Part shown: positions 42,469-50,444 of the stretch, in pieces
Position numbering within the stretch: position 1 is the stretch's first letter
How the letters are laid out: the number at the start of each line of letters is the position of its first letter
Origin: Massilia arenae
GTDB taxonomy: Bacteria > Pseudomonadota > Gammaproteobacteria > Burkholderiales > Burkholderiaceae_D
DNA length: 64,000 bases
Reading direction: 5' to 3'
NCBI RefSeq assembly: GCF_008014745.1
Contig: NZ_VPFD01000024.1
Location: 32,447 to 96,446 of the forward strand
Translations under genes and position numbers: made by a program
The notes under the pieces: model-generated
What the model saw: the letters and a program-made list of their open reading frames with translations, nothing else
The model's database searches: none
What the model was told of the DNA's origin: nothing

Positions 42469-43057
42469 TTTTATAAACTCCGCGACCCGTGGGCCGTGTG
42501 ATGGCCGCCCTCGCGGGCGGCGCAGCTACAGGGATGTATGCGGGGATGGGAGTTCAGGAGGGGGAATGCCCGTAGCGTGCGATACAGCGAGAAAAACCGC
42601 TGCAGCAACAGGGCGCTGTGGGGCCGAACGTCATTGTCTACGCACGCCGCAACCTCAGCCGGCCGATTGCCACCACGTTGGGGTTGGCACAGCGGCGAGC
42701 GAAAGGGACGTGCTAACAGCCAGCCGGATCGATGCCAGCAACCGTCCAGGACCTGGAGGCGAACAGACAGCCTTGCTCAAGTCATGAGGATGGTTCTGCA
42801 TCGAGCCCGGCGAAAAACGACAAGCGTTATCGACACCATCACCCGGCAAGCAAGATCTGCTTGCCGGTACTTATCCTTAAGAATCCTGACAATCCAATCC
42901 TGCATCCTTGCGCGCAACCCGATTACAACTGCAGGTGCAACCCTGATCGGCGCGAGGATGTGCGTACACATTTCTTTCCATCGAATTTGCAATGAGCAGG
43001 GCCGATGGAGCGCGCCCCTGTGTAAAATATCGTTTTAATTCTTACACCAGCAGAGGT
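42469..43057. other. rne leader and rne/rluC divergent spacer
   Basis: No gene seen. CCGGCAAGCA/TGCTTGCCGG at 42843-42867 is a perfect 10-bp hairpin with a 5-nt loop in the region expected to be the 5' leader of rne, whose mRNA in other bacteria carries autoregulatory hairpins. No rne promoter is convincing by eye. GC is lower than in the flanking genes. Confidence 0.45.
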
Positions 43058-43086
43058 TTGACCGCCGCCTGTCGATTATATATTCA
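43058..43086 (+). promoter_or_regulatory. putative rluC promoter
   Basis: TTGACC (43058-43063) with TATTCA at 17 bp, or TATATT at 15 bp. A start near 43093 would leave no leader for an ATG at 43089 and favours ATG 43128. Confidence 0.5.
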
Positions 43087-43127
43087 AAATGAAGGACTTA
43101 CAGAGAATTTCTGGGAAGACAGAGCGA

Positions 43128-44111
43128 ATGGCGACCCAAAACGATGTTGTTTCCCCTTCATCACAACAGGCTCTGCAGGCGCAGTTCGTGACAATCGGCG
43201 AAGAAGACGCCGGACAGCGTATCGATAACTACCTGTTGCGTGTCTGTAAAGGCGTACCGAAGAGTCATATTTACCGCATCCTCCGTTCGGGTGAGGTCCG
43301 TGTCAACAAGGGCCGCATCGACCAGCTGTACCGGCTGGCCGAGGGCGATACCGTGCGCATCCCGCCGATCCGCATCGCCGAAAAAGCCAATAATGACACC
43401 GTGCCGGGAACCGAATTCCCCATCGTGTTTGAAGACGCGCATTTACTCGTCATTAACAAGCCGGCCGGCGTGGCCGTGCATGGCGGCTCCGGCGTGTCCT
43501 ACGGCGTGATCGAGCAGTTGCGCGCGGCGCGGCCGGACGCCAAGTTCCTGGAACTGGTGCACCGACTCGACCGCGAAACCTCGGGCCTGCTCCTGATCGG
43601 CAAGAAGCGCAGCGCGCTGACAAACCTGCACGACCAGATGCGCGACGGCACGACCGACAAACGTTATTTCGCGGCCGTGAAGGGCGACTGGCAGAACAAG
43701 CGCCAGCACGTCAAATTGCCGCTGCATAAATACACGACGGCCGATGGCGAGAAGCGGGTCGTGGTCCAGGCCGGTGGCCAGGAGGCGCACACGATTTTCA
43801 ATCTATTGAAAAAATGGCAGCATTTCGCCTTGCTCGAAGCTGAGCTCAAGACCGGCCGCACGCACCAGATCCGTGTCCACCTGGCATCAAGCGGCTTCCC
43901 GATCCTGGGCGACGAAAAGTATGGCGACTTCGCATTCAATAAACAGTTGCACAAGGCGGGGCAGGGACGCGGGGCGCTCAAGCGTATGTTCCTGCACGCG
44001 CACCAGATCACGTTCACCCACCCGGACAGCGGCGAGCGGATGACCTTGCGCGCGCCGATGCCGGAAGAGTGCGAGCGGTTCTTGGTAAGCTTGGGAGGCG
44101 CAAGTGCGTGA
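43128..44111 (+). CDS. rluC: 23S rRNA pseudouridine(955/2504/2580) synthase
   Basis: 327 aa. The S4 domain is at the N terminus (GQRIDNYLLRVCKGVPKSHI, RSGEVRVNKGRID). The catalytic motif II HRLDRETSGLLLIGKKRSAL holds the nucleophilic Asp, with HQIRVHLASSGFPILGDEKYGD further on. RluC modifies helix regions of 23S rRNA. ATG 43128 is preferred since GGAAG lies 9 nt upstream and the likely promoter overlaps the alternative ATG 43089. It is divergent from rne, a common betaproteobacterial and enteric arrangement. HAD, Rieske and S49 genes follow on the same strand. Confidence 0.94.
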   Translation: MATQNDVVSPSSQQALQAQFVTIGEEDAGQRIDNYLLRVCKGVPKSHIYRILRSGEVRVNKGRIDQLYRLAEGDTVRIPPIRIAEKANNDTVPGTEFPIVFEDAHLLVINKPAGVAVHGGSGVSYGVIEQLRAARPDAKFLELVHRLDRETSGLLLIGKKRSALTNLHDQMRDGTTDKRYFAAVKGDWQNKRQHVKLPLHKYTTADGEKRVVVQAGGQEAHTIFNLLKKWQHFALLEAELKTGRTHQIRVHLASSGFPILGDEKYGDFAFNKQLHKAGQGRGALKRMFLHAHQITFTHPDSGERMTLRAPMPEECERFLVSLGGASA

Positions 44112-44171
44112 TATAAGCTTGCGCACGACCAAAAAACTACGGAGACAGGCGCCCTGGGCTGCCGCTAACTA

Positions 44172-44831
44172 ATGGCAAGAAAACAATTTGACCTGATCGT
44201 GTTCGACTGGGACGGCACGCTGATGGACAGCACGGCCGCCATCGTCAAGTGCATCCAGGCGGCGGCGCGCGACCTCGGCCTGCCGGTTCCGAGCGACAGC
44301 TCGGCCGCCCACGTCATCGGCCTCGGCCTGGCCGAGGCAATGCAGGCGGTGATGCCCGACATCCAGCCGGCCATGTACCCGCGCATGGTCGAGCGCTACC
44401 GCTACCACTTCCTCACCAAGGACCACGAACTGGTGCTGTTCAAGGGCGTTCGGGAGATGTTGGCCGATCTTAACAACGAGGGTTACTTCCTGGCCGTGGC
44501 CACCGGCAAGAGCCGGGTAGGCCTTAACCGGGCCCTGAACGCCACTGGCCTGCTGTCGATCTTCGACGCTACACGTTGCGCGGATGAGACATTTTCGAAA
44601 CCCCATCCGGCCATGCTGCAAGAACTGACCCGCGAGCTGGGCCAGGACCTGCGCCGCACCGTGATGATCGGCGACACCACCCACGATCTTTTGATGGCGA
44701 ACAATGCCGGCGCGTCCGGCATCGCCGTCGAGTTCGGCGCTCACCCCGTGTCCCAGCTGCAAGCCTGCCATCCACTGTTCTCGGCGCGCTCGATCCCCGA
44801 GCTGCATGCCTGGCTGCTCGAGCATGCCTGA
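44172..44831 (+). CDS. HAD-IA family hydrolase (phosphoglycolate-phosphatase-like)
   Basis: 219 aa. Motif I LIVFDWDGTLMDST with the nucleophile Asp, motif II VATGKSRVGLNRAL, motif III KPHPAMLQEL and motif IV MIGDTTHDLLMANNAG are all present. It belongs with the Gph-like phosphatases regularly found after rluC. The substrate is not predictable from sequence. Its stop overlaps an alternative ATG of the Rieske gene. Confidence 0.9.
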   Translation: MARKQFDLIVFDWDGTLMDSTAAIVKCIQAAARDLGLPVPSDSSAAHVIGLGLAEAMQAVMPDIQPAMYPRMVERYRYHFLTKDHELVLFKGVREMLADLNNEGYFLAVATGKSRVGLNRALNATGLLSIFDATRCADETFSKPHPAMLQELTRELGQDLRRTVMIGDTTHDLLMANNAGASGIAVEFGAHPVSQLQACHPLFSARSIPELHAWLLEHA

Positions 44832-44847
44832 AGCAGGGAGTTTGCAG

Positions 44848-45225
44848 ATGGCGGAAGATGAGCGCCTGTTCGTGTGCGATGCCGATGATTTGATCGACTC
44901 CGGCCGCGGCGTGCGCTTTGCGCTGCTGGCCTGGGGGCAGCCGGCCACCGGTTTCGTGATCCGCCACGGCGGCCAGGTCTATGGCTACCTGAACCGCTGC
45001 GCCCACGTTCCGATCGAGCTCGACTGGCGCGAAGGGGAATTCTTCGAGTCCGGCGGCCAGTACCTGATGTGCGCCACCCACGGCGCGGTCTACGAGCCCG
45101 GCAGCGGCAAGTGCACCGGCGGCCCGTGCCGCGGCGGGCGCCTGCATCCGATCACCGTACATGAAGGCGCGGGCGAGATATACTGGCTGCCCGACGAGCG
45201 GTTCCGCGCACCTGCGCAGGGATAG
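44848..45225 (+). CDS. Rieske 2Fe-2S domain protein
   Basis: 125 aa. The cluster ligands are C-A-H in LNRCAHVPIELDWREGEFFE and C-A-T-H in YLMCATHGAVYEPGSGKCTG (CxH...CxxH). The fold is that of Rieske ferredoxins; the partner is unknown. ATG 44848 has AGGGAG at 7 nt spacing and is preferred over ATG 44824, which overlaps the HAD stop. The order rluC-HAD-Rieske-S49 peptidase is conserved in Burkholderiales. Confidence 0.9.
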   Translation: MAEDERLFVCDADDLIDSGRGVRFALLAWGQPATGFVIRHGGQVYGYLNRCAHVPIELDWREGEFFESGGQYLMCATHGAVYEPGSGKCTGGPCRGGRLHPITVHEGAGEIYWLPDERFRAPAQG

Positions 45226-45251
45226 CGCTCGCCGTCGACCCATCCGACTTT

Positions 45252-46247
45252 ATGAGTGACCAAACGAACCACCCCGGCGACAGCCGGCTCGCATCGAATC
45301 CGACGATTGGCAACTGGGAGCGCGAAACGCTCGAGAAACTGGTGTTCGCCACCGTCCAGGAGCGGCGCCGCGCCCGGCGCTGGAGCATTTTCTTCAAACT
45401 GAGTTTCCTCACCGTGGCCCTGCTGGCGCTGTGGGCCTATTACGACTTCAATTTCGGCAGCGGCGACGTCGAAAACCTGGGCCGCCATACGGCCCTGATC
45501 GAAATCAACGGCGAGATCGAAGCAGAGGGCAGCGGCGCGGCCGATACCGTGATTCCTTCGCTGAACAAGGCGTTTTCCGATCCCGGCTCGGCGGCGGTGG
45601 TGCTGCGCATCGACAGCCCCGGCGGCAGCCCGGTGCAGGCCGGCATCATCGTGGACGAGATCCAGCGCCTCAAGCGCGGCTACCCCGATAAACCGCTGTA
45701 CGTGGTGGTGGACGAGATCTGCGCTTCGGGCGGCTACTACATCGCCTCGGCGGCCGACCGCATCTATGTCAACAAGGCCTCGATCGTCGGCTCGGTGGGC
45801 GTGCTGATGGACAGCTTCGGCTTCACCGGCACCATGGACAAGCTCGGCATCGAGCGGCGCCTGATGACGGCCGGCGAGAACAAGGGTTTCATGGATCCGT
45901 TCAGCCCGCAGTCCGCGAAGCACCGCGAGCACGCCCAGGAGATGCTCAACGAGATCCACCAGCAATTCATCGAGGTGGTGCGGGCCGGGCGCGGCAAGCG
46001 CCTGAAGGAAACCCCGGAAACCTTCTCCGGCCTGTACTGGACCGGCGCCAAGGCGGTCGACATGGGCCTGGCCGACGCCTTCGGCACCGTCGACACGGTG
46101 GCGCGCGACATCGTCAAGGCCGAGGACATCGTCGATTACACGGCGCACGAAGGCCTGCCAGAAAGGGTGCTCAAGAAATTTGGCGCCGCGGTCGGCGAAA
46201 GCGCGGTCAAGGCGGCGTATCACGGCGCCGTGCCGAAATTGCGCTGA
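45252..46247 (+). CDS. S49 family signal-peptide peptidase, SppA-like
   Basis: 331 aa. One N-terminal membrane helix (FFKLSFLTVALLALWAYYDF, about residues 40-60) anchors a periplasmic domain. The family motifs are VVLRIDSPGGSPVQAGIIVD, the catalytic Ser in DEICASGGYYIASAADRIYV, GSVGVLMDSFGF and the general-base Lys in TAGENKGFMDPFSP. SppA-type proteins degrade cleaved signal peptides in the membrane. At 331 aa it is the short, single-domain type. About 60 bp later lies the candidate sRNA promoter. Confidence 0.92.
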   Translation: MSDQTNHPGDSRLASNPTIGNWERETLEKLVFATVQERRRARRWSIFFKLSFLTVALLALWAYYDFNFGSGDVENLGRHTALIEINGEIEAEGSGAADTVIPSLNKAFSDPGSAAVVLRIDSPGGSPVQAGIIVDEIQRLKRGYPDKPLYVVVDEICASGGYYIASAADRIYVNKASIVGSVGVLMDSFGFTGTMDKLGIERRLMTAGENKGFMDPFSPQSAKHREHAQEMLNEIHQQFIEVVRAGRGKRLKETPETFSGLYWTGAKAVDMGLADAFGTVDTVARDIVKAEDIVDYTAHEGLPERVLKKFGAAVGESAVKAAYHGAVPKLR

Positions 46248-46258
46248 GCATTTTGTAC

Positions 46259-46286
46259 TTGAATACAGACGGCGAGCGTCTATAGT
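46259..46286 (+). promoter_or_regulatory. sigma70-type promoter of the candidate sRNA
   Basis: TTGAAT (46259-46264), 16-bp spacer, TATAGT (46281-46286). It begins 12 bp after the S49 peptidase stop and points to a stretch without a coding frame. Confidence 0.65.
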
Positions 46287-46290
46287 GGAA

Positions 46291-46482
46291 CGGTAGCGCG
46301 AGCAGCAAGGGTCAAGAGGCAAATGCTTCGGTCGGCCCGGACGGCGACACGCTATCGACCGCACGCGGTGCGGTTTTCGAGAGAATTCAATTCCTCATGG
46401 TAGTACGTCCCTGGGAGGCTTGCCGCATGGCGCGCCTGCCGCAGGAACGGAAACGACGGCCTTGGCCGTCGTTTCCATTTTT
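46291..46482 (+). ncRNA. candidate small RNA, about 190 nt
   Basis: The segment runs from the promoter at 46259-46286 to a strong terminator at 46449-46482. It folds back on itself: CGGTAGCGCG (46291-46300) pairs with 46431-46441 (10 bp, one bulge), an internal loop follows, then GCAAG (46305-46309) pairs with CTTGC (46419-46423). ACCGCA/TGCGGT makes an inner hairpin. A rod of this length with a central opening recalls 6S RNA, but I cannot confirm that identity, and it is not next to zapA. No convincing rightward coding frame starts here. Confidence 0.55.
46449..46482 (+). terminator. intrinsic terminator of the candidate sRNA
   Basis: GGAAACGACGGCC, TT, GGCCGTCGTTTCC (perfect 13-bp stem, 46449-46476), then ATTTTTG. 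It could also end transcription from the S49 peptidase gene. Confidence 0.88.
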
Positions 46483-46613
46483 GCACTTCACCAATTTGCA
46501 CTTCATCGGCTTGTACCTCATCGGTACGGCTACCGCTCTCTTCCAGTTTTTCCGTGGCCCTGTTTTCCGGTCTCATCGGGTGCCTCCGGCGTCCTGCCGG
46601 GAGGCGTGCCGGT

Positions 46614-47036
46614 TCAGGTACAAGTGCCGCACTGCCGGGAATCGCCGTCGCGATCCGAACGGCAGGGGGACTGCGAATTCTGCTGCGTAGGGTATTGGTT
46701 ATTTTGTTGTGGGACCTGCAAGCCACCTTGTGACAAGTTCGCTTGTGGCGGATACCACATCGCCGGCTTTCGCAAGGGTGTCAGCTGCTCGTGCTGGGCG
46801 AAGCCGCCACGGTCGAGCCACGCCTGGTGGTCGCGCACGGTGCGGGCATACCAGGCGGCGCGCAGCGGTGGGTGGCCGCCATGGAGGTGGGGGAGGCCGC
46901 CGCCGCGCCAGCGCGCCATGGCGAGTCGGGTTGGGAAAAGCGCCGCGTGGTCCTTGGCGAGCCGTTGGCGCGCACAATGGGACTCTTGAGCGGAAAGCTT
47001 TCCATTTGCTGTGTCGAGATCGTCGTTCACGTTCAT
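46614..47036 (-). CDS. hypothetical protein, 140 aa
   Basis: Basic protein rich in Arg, His, Trp and Gln. The central part (ARQRLAKDHAALFPTRLAMA, HLHGGHPPLRAAWYARTVRD, HQAWLDRGGFAQHEQLTPLR) looks like a folded helical domain, while the last 45 residues are Gln/Asn-rich (VPQQNNQYPTQQNSQ). The ATG at 47036 has GAGG 8 nt upstream. No family is recognised. It is alone on this strand between the sRNA and an RsuA-type gene. Confidence 0.5.
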   Translation of the reverse strand: MNVNDDLDTANGKLSAQESHCARQRLAKDHAALFPTRLAMARWRGGGLPHLHGGHPPLRAAWYARTVRDHQAWLDRGGFAQHEQLTPLRKPAMWYPPQANLSQGGLQVPQQNNQYPTQQNSQSPCRSDRDGDSRQCGTCT

Positions 47037-47198
47037 TCCTATCCTCTGGCTATGGCTTCCTCATAACAAAGACGCCTTAGGTGCCGTTAGGCGGATTCCT
47101 AACGTGTTGAAGTCTATCAATGCGAATTTCGAAAGGCTTGACACTGCTCAAATTAACGAATGCATGCAAAATGGGTCAGAGGTAACGCTACCAACTAG

Positions 47199-47242
47199 CC
47201 CGATATGGCTAACAGATTGTCCCGATAACGCTAACAGATTTG
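47199..47242. repeat. 22-bp imperfect tandem repeat
   Basis: CCCGATATGGCTAACAGATTGT is followed at once by CCCGATAACGCTAACAGATTTG, 18 of 22 identical, about 50 bp before the pseudouridine synthase start. It may be a duplicated regulatory half-site or a simple replication slip. Confidence 0.6.
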
Positions 47243-47292
47243 ACTGGCAACGCTTTGCCCAGGCGCCCGCGCATCTGGTAAAGTCTCGGCCC

Positions 47293-48009
47293 ATGAGTAA
47301 ATTGTCCCTAGACCGTATCCTGCAATCGCAGGGATTCGGCACCCGCAAATATTGCCGCGCGCTGATCGAGGACGGCGACGTCGCCGTCAACGGCGAGACC
47401 TTCGACAGCTACAAGGCCACCTTCGACACCGACGGTCTGGTCCTGACCGTGTTCGACGAAGAATGGCCGTATCGCGAGCACGCCTATATCGCGCTGTACA
47501 AGCCGGCCAACTTCGAATGCTCGCGCAAGCCGAGCCACCATCCGGGCGTGCTGACCTTGCTGCCAGAACAGTTCACCTGGCGCGATGTGCAGCCGGTCGG
47601 CCGCCTCGACCACGACACCACGGGCATGCTCCTGATGTCGGACGACGGCCCCTTCATCCACGCCCAGTCCTCGCCCAAGCGCCACGTGCCCAAGGTCTAC
47701 CAGGCCACGACCGCCGAGCCGGTGACAGCCGAGCTGGTCGCCCACATGCTGGCCGGCGTGCAGCTGAACGACGAACCGGCGCCTTTGACGGCGGTATCCT
47801 GTGTCCAGCGCGGCGAACATACCCTCGAGATCGTCCTGGAGCAGGGCAAATACCACCAGGTCAAACGGATGCTGGCCGCCGCCGGCAATCACTGCAGCGC
47901 GCTGCACCGCTCGCAGATCGGCGGCCTGACCCTGGAATCGCTCGGCCTTGAAGAGGGCGAATGGTGCTTCCTGGACCAGGCCCAGCTTGACCTGCTGGTG
48001 CCTGCCTGA
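47293..48009 (+). CDS. rsuA: RsuA-family 16S rRNA pseudouridine synthase
   Basis: 238 aa from ATG 47293. S4 domain: SLDRILQSQGFGTRKYCRAL and DGDVAVNGETFDS. Catalytic motif: VGRLDHDTTGMLLMSDDGPF (Asp nucleophile), and KYHQVKRMLAAAGNHCSALH, the RsuA/RluB C-terminal motif. RsuA makes pseudouridine 516 in 16S rRNA. The longer frame upstream crosses the tandem repeat and has no similarity. The gene is preceded by 256 bp with no other gene. Confidence 0.88.
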   Translation: MSKLSLDRILQSQGFGTRKYCRALIEDGDVAVNGETFDSYKATFDTDGLVLTVFDEEWPYREHAYIALYKPANFECSRKPSHHPGVLTLLPEQFTWRDVQPVGRLDHDTTGMLLMSDDGPFIHAQSSPKRHVPKVYQATTAEPVTAELVAHMLAGVQLNDEPAPLTAVSCVQRGEHTLEIVLEQGKYHQVKRMLAAAGNHCSALHRSQIGGLTLESLGLEEGEWCFLDQAQLDLLVPA

Positions 48010-48152
48010 ACAAGGCGGGCCCAAGGGCGTAGAAGTCGCCGCATGCCTGAGTGCAATACGTGCGACATCGATAAGAAATATCCGCGACACTTACGCGCGA
48101 TGGCAACTGAACATCAGTTGCTGCACGAACGTTTTGATATAGAACAATAAAT

Positions 48153-49289
48153 ATGCACGCTTATCGCCCGAGACTTCCCCACGCCATCGCCCTGATTCCG
48201 CTCCTGCTGGCCTTGCCAGCATTGGCCCAAACCGCGCCGCAAACCCTGGCCGAATGCGCCGCCATCGCCGACGGCAGCCAGCGCCTGACCTGCTTCGACG
48301 GCGTCGTCGCCAGCCAGGCGTCGGCTGCCGCGGGTGCCGGTCCGGCCACTGCGGCCGTGGCCACGCCCACCACCCCGGCCGCCGTGCCGCCGGTGCCGAC
48401 CACGGCGCCGATAGCCGAGGGCGCTTTCGATGCGCCGCGCACCAGCGCGGTGGACCGCACCGCCTCGGTCGACCCGGTGGTGCAGGCCGCGGCCCAGTAC
48501 ACGCTGAGCAGCCACTGGGAGCTCGACTCGCGTGACAAGCGCGGCGTGTTCAAGTTCCGTCCGCACCACCCGAGCTATCTGATCGCGACCCGGACCCACC
48601 GTCCGAACGAAGAGCCTTACCGCGATTTTTGGGAGGCAGACCCGGATGCCGAAGGTTTGTCGAAGGCCGAGCTCGAATTCCAGCTCAGCTTCAAGATGAA
48701 GCTGGTCGAGACGCTGTTCGAATTGCCGGTCGACGTCTGGTTCGGCTACACCCAGAACAGCTTCTGGCAGGCCGCCAACCACGAAGCGTCCAGCCCCTTC
48801 CGCGAGACCAATTACCAGCCCGAGGTCATGGTCGTCACGCCGCTCGACTACGCGCTAGCCGGCGTCAATGTGCGTTTCCTGAACCTGGGCTTCGTGCACC
48901 AGTCGAATGGTCAGTCTTCGACCCTGTCGCGCAGCTGGAACCGCTTCTACGCCCAGGTCGGCCTGGAGCGCGGTCCGCTGAGCATGACTGTCAAGGCCTG
49001 GAAGCGGGTCAATGAATCGGCCGAAGACGACAACAACCCGGATATCATCGACTACATGGGCCGCTTCGAAGTGGCTGGCAACTATCGCCTGAACGGCGGG
49101 CATGAGCTGTCGGCCCTGGTGCGGCGCAACTTCAGCACCGACAAGGGCGCGGTCCAGGTCGGCTGGGCCTTCCCGCTGGCCGGCCCGGTCAAGGGTTATA
49201 TCAATGCCTTCGCCGGCTATGGACAGAGCATGATCGACTACAACTATTTCCAGCGCAGCGTCGGCGCCGGTGTCATCGTTAAATATTGA
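48153..49289 (+). CDS. pldA: outer-membrane phospholipase A
   Basis: 378 aa. Signal peptide MHAYRPRLPHAIALIPLLLALPALAQ; a Cys pair (AECAAIADGSQRLTCFDGV); an Ala/Pro/Thr linker (about residues 52-95); then the 12-strand barrel. The catalytic triad is in FVHQSNGQSSTLSRSWNRFY: His and Ser two residues apart, and Asn. The barrel ends with GAGVIVKY, a C-terminal aromatic as needed for BAM insertion. PldA hydrolyses mislocalised phospholipids in the outer leaflet. The linker is longer than in E. coli. Confidence 0.93.
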   Translation: MHAYRPRLPHAIALIPLLLALPALAQTAPQTLAECAAIADGSQRLTCFDGVVASQASAAAGAGPATAAVATPTTPAAVPPVPTTAPIAEGAFDAPRTSAVDRTASVDPVVQAAAQYTLSSHWELDSRDKRGVFKFRPHHPSYLIATRTHRPNEEPYRDFWEADPDAEGLSKAELEFQLSFKMKLVETLFELPVDVWFGYTQNSFWQAANHEASSPFRETNYQPEVMVVTPLDYALAGVNVRFLNLGFVHQSNGQSSTLSRSWNRFYAQVGLERGPLSMTVKAWKRVNESAEDDNNPDIIDYMGRFEVAGNYRLNGGHELSALVRRNFSTDKGAVQVGWAFPLAGPVKGYINAFAGYGQSMIDYNYFQRSVGAGVIVKY

Positions 49290-49326
49290 TCTGTAGAATG
49301 GCGGGCTCGATTCCCGGAGTCCGCCC

Positions 49327-50325
49327 ATGAAACTCGCCACCCTCGACGACGGCACCCGCGACGGCCAGCTGGCCGTGGTGTCGCGTGACCTCAAAACCGC
49401 CCACGTCGCCGACGGTATCGCGCCCAGCCTGCGCGCCGCCCTCGACGACTGGGGTTTTATCGCGCCCCAGCTCGACGCCCTGTACCGCCAACTGAACGAG
49501 GGCACGGCGCGCCGTCCGTTCGACTTCGACCCGGCCCGCTGCATGGCCCCGCTGCCGCGCGCGAGCGGGCGCGTGTGCGGCGCCGCCTACCTGCATCACC
49601 ACGAGCTGGAGCGCCGCGCCCTGGGTCGCGAACTGCCGGCGGCATGGCGCGAGGCGCCGCAGCTGGCCTGGGCGGCGAGCGACGGTTTCCTCGGTCCGCG
49701 GCAAGAGCTGGTGCTGGCGCGCGAGGAATGGGGCATCGATTTCGGCGCCGAACTGGCAGTCGTGAGCGGCGACCTGGCGCAGGGCGCGACGCCGGACCAG
49801 GCGCACGGCCAGATTCGCCTGCTGTTGCTGGCCAATGCCGTGACCTTGCAGAACCTGGTGGCGGATGAGCGGGCCGCGGGCCTGGGCCTGCTGCATGCAA
49901 AGCCGGCAACTGCGTTCGCGCCGGTGGCGGTGACGCCGGACGAGCTGGGCGAGGCCTGGCGCGGCGGCAAGGCCGCGCTGCCGCTGCGGGTGGTGTGGAA
50001 CGGCAATCCGGTCGGCACCCTGGAGGCGGGCGAGGACATGGCCTTCAATTTCCCGCAATTGCTGGCGGCGCTGGCCGGCAGCCGCAAGGTCGCGGCGGGC
50101 ACGGTCGTCGGCGCCGGCGTGGTGGCGAACCGCGCAACGCGCCGCCACACCCCGGGTTACGCCAGCATCGCCACCCAGCGCTGGCAGGAAACGATCGATG
50201 GCGGCGAAGCCGTCACCCAGTACCTGCGTTTCGGCGACACGGTGCGCATCGAGATGCTCGATGAGAACGGCAAATCGCTGTTTGGGGCGATCGAGCAGAC
50301 GCTCAAACATCCGGATTCGGCCTGA
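49327..50325 (+). CDS. fumarylacetoacetate hydrolase family protein
   Basis: 332 aa, start MKLATLDDGTRDGQLAVVSR. FAH fold segments: the metal ligands in SDGFLGPRQELVLAREEWGIDFGAELAVV, NAVTLQNLV, the AGLGLLHAKPATAFAPVAVT stretch and the C-terminal DTVRIEMLDENG. The members cleave acylpyruvate-like substrates or decarboxylate oxaloacetate. The N-terminal domain of about 100 residues (IAPSLRAALDDWGFIAPQLD) is typical of the 330-aa group often named fumarylacetoacetase-like. No tyrosine or aromatic pathway genes are nearby. Confidence 0.87.
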   Translation: MKLATLDDGTRDGQLAVVSRDLKTAHVADGIAPSLRAALDDWGFIAPQLDALYRQLNEGTARRPFDFDPARCMAPLPRASGRVCGAAYLHHHELERRALGRELPAAWREAPQLAWAASDGFLGPRQELVLAREEWGIDFGAELAVVSGDLAQGATPDQAHGQIRLLLLANAVTLQNLVADERAAGLGLLHAKPATAFAPVAVTPDELGEAWRGGKAALPLRVVWNGNPVGTLEAGEDMAFNFPQLLAALAGSRKVAAGTVVGAGVVANRATRRHTPGYASIATQRWQETIDGGEAVTQYLRFGDTVRIEMLDENGKSLFGAIEQTLKHPDSA

Positions 50326-50335
50326 GACACTTGCA

Positions 50336-50423
50336 CGTCGCCCCCGCGGAGGCGGGGGCCTAAGTTTGCATGCAGCCCTGTGGTGCGGGCAGCACTTGGA
50401 TCCCCGCCTTCGCGGGGATGACG
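50336..50423. repeat. REP pair (REPIN-like), copy 3
   Basis: Inverted units at 50336-50364 (GCCCCCGCGGAGGCGGGGGC core, then CTAAG) and 50395-50423 (ATCCCCGCCTTCGCGGGGAT core, then GACG). The spacer is only 30 bp, shorter than copies 1 and 2. The CCTAAG variant is shared with copy 4. It lies between convergent genes, where it can act as a bidirectional 3'-end structure. Confidence 0.85.
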
Positions 50424-50444
50424 TTGGTTATGGGTAACTATTGT

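Noticed and set aside
39430..42501. 1023-codon plus-strand frame opposite RNase E
   Set aside because: Antisense shadow of a GC-rich gene; no recognisable domain.
46352..46726. 124-codon minus-strand frame over the sRNA terminator
   Set aside because: Crosses the perfect terminator hairpin and overlaps another frame; no domain or ribosome binding site.
47011..47292. N-terminal extension of the RsuA-type gene
   Set aside because: Crosses a tandem repeat and antisense of another frame; the S4 domain begins at ATG 47293.
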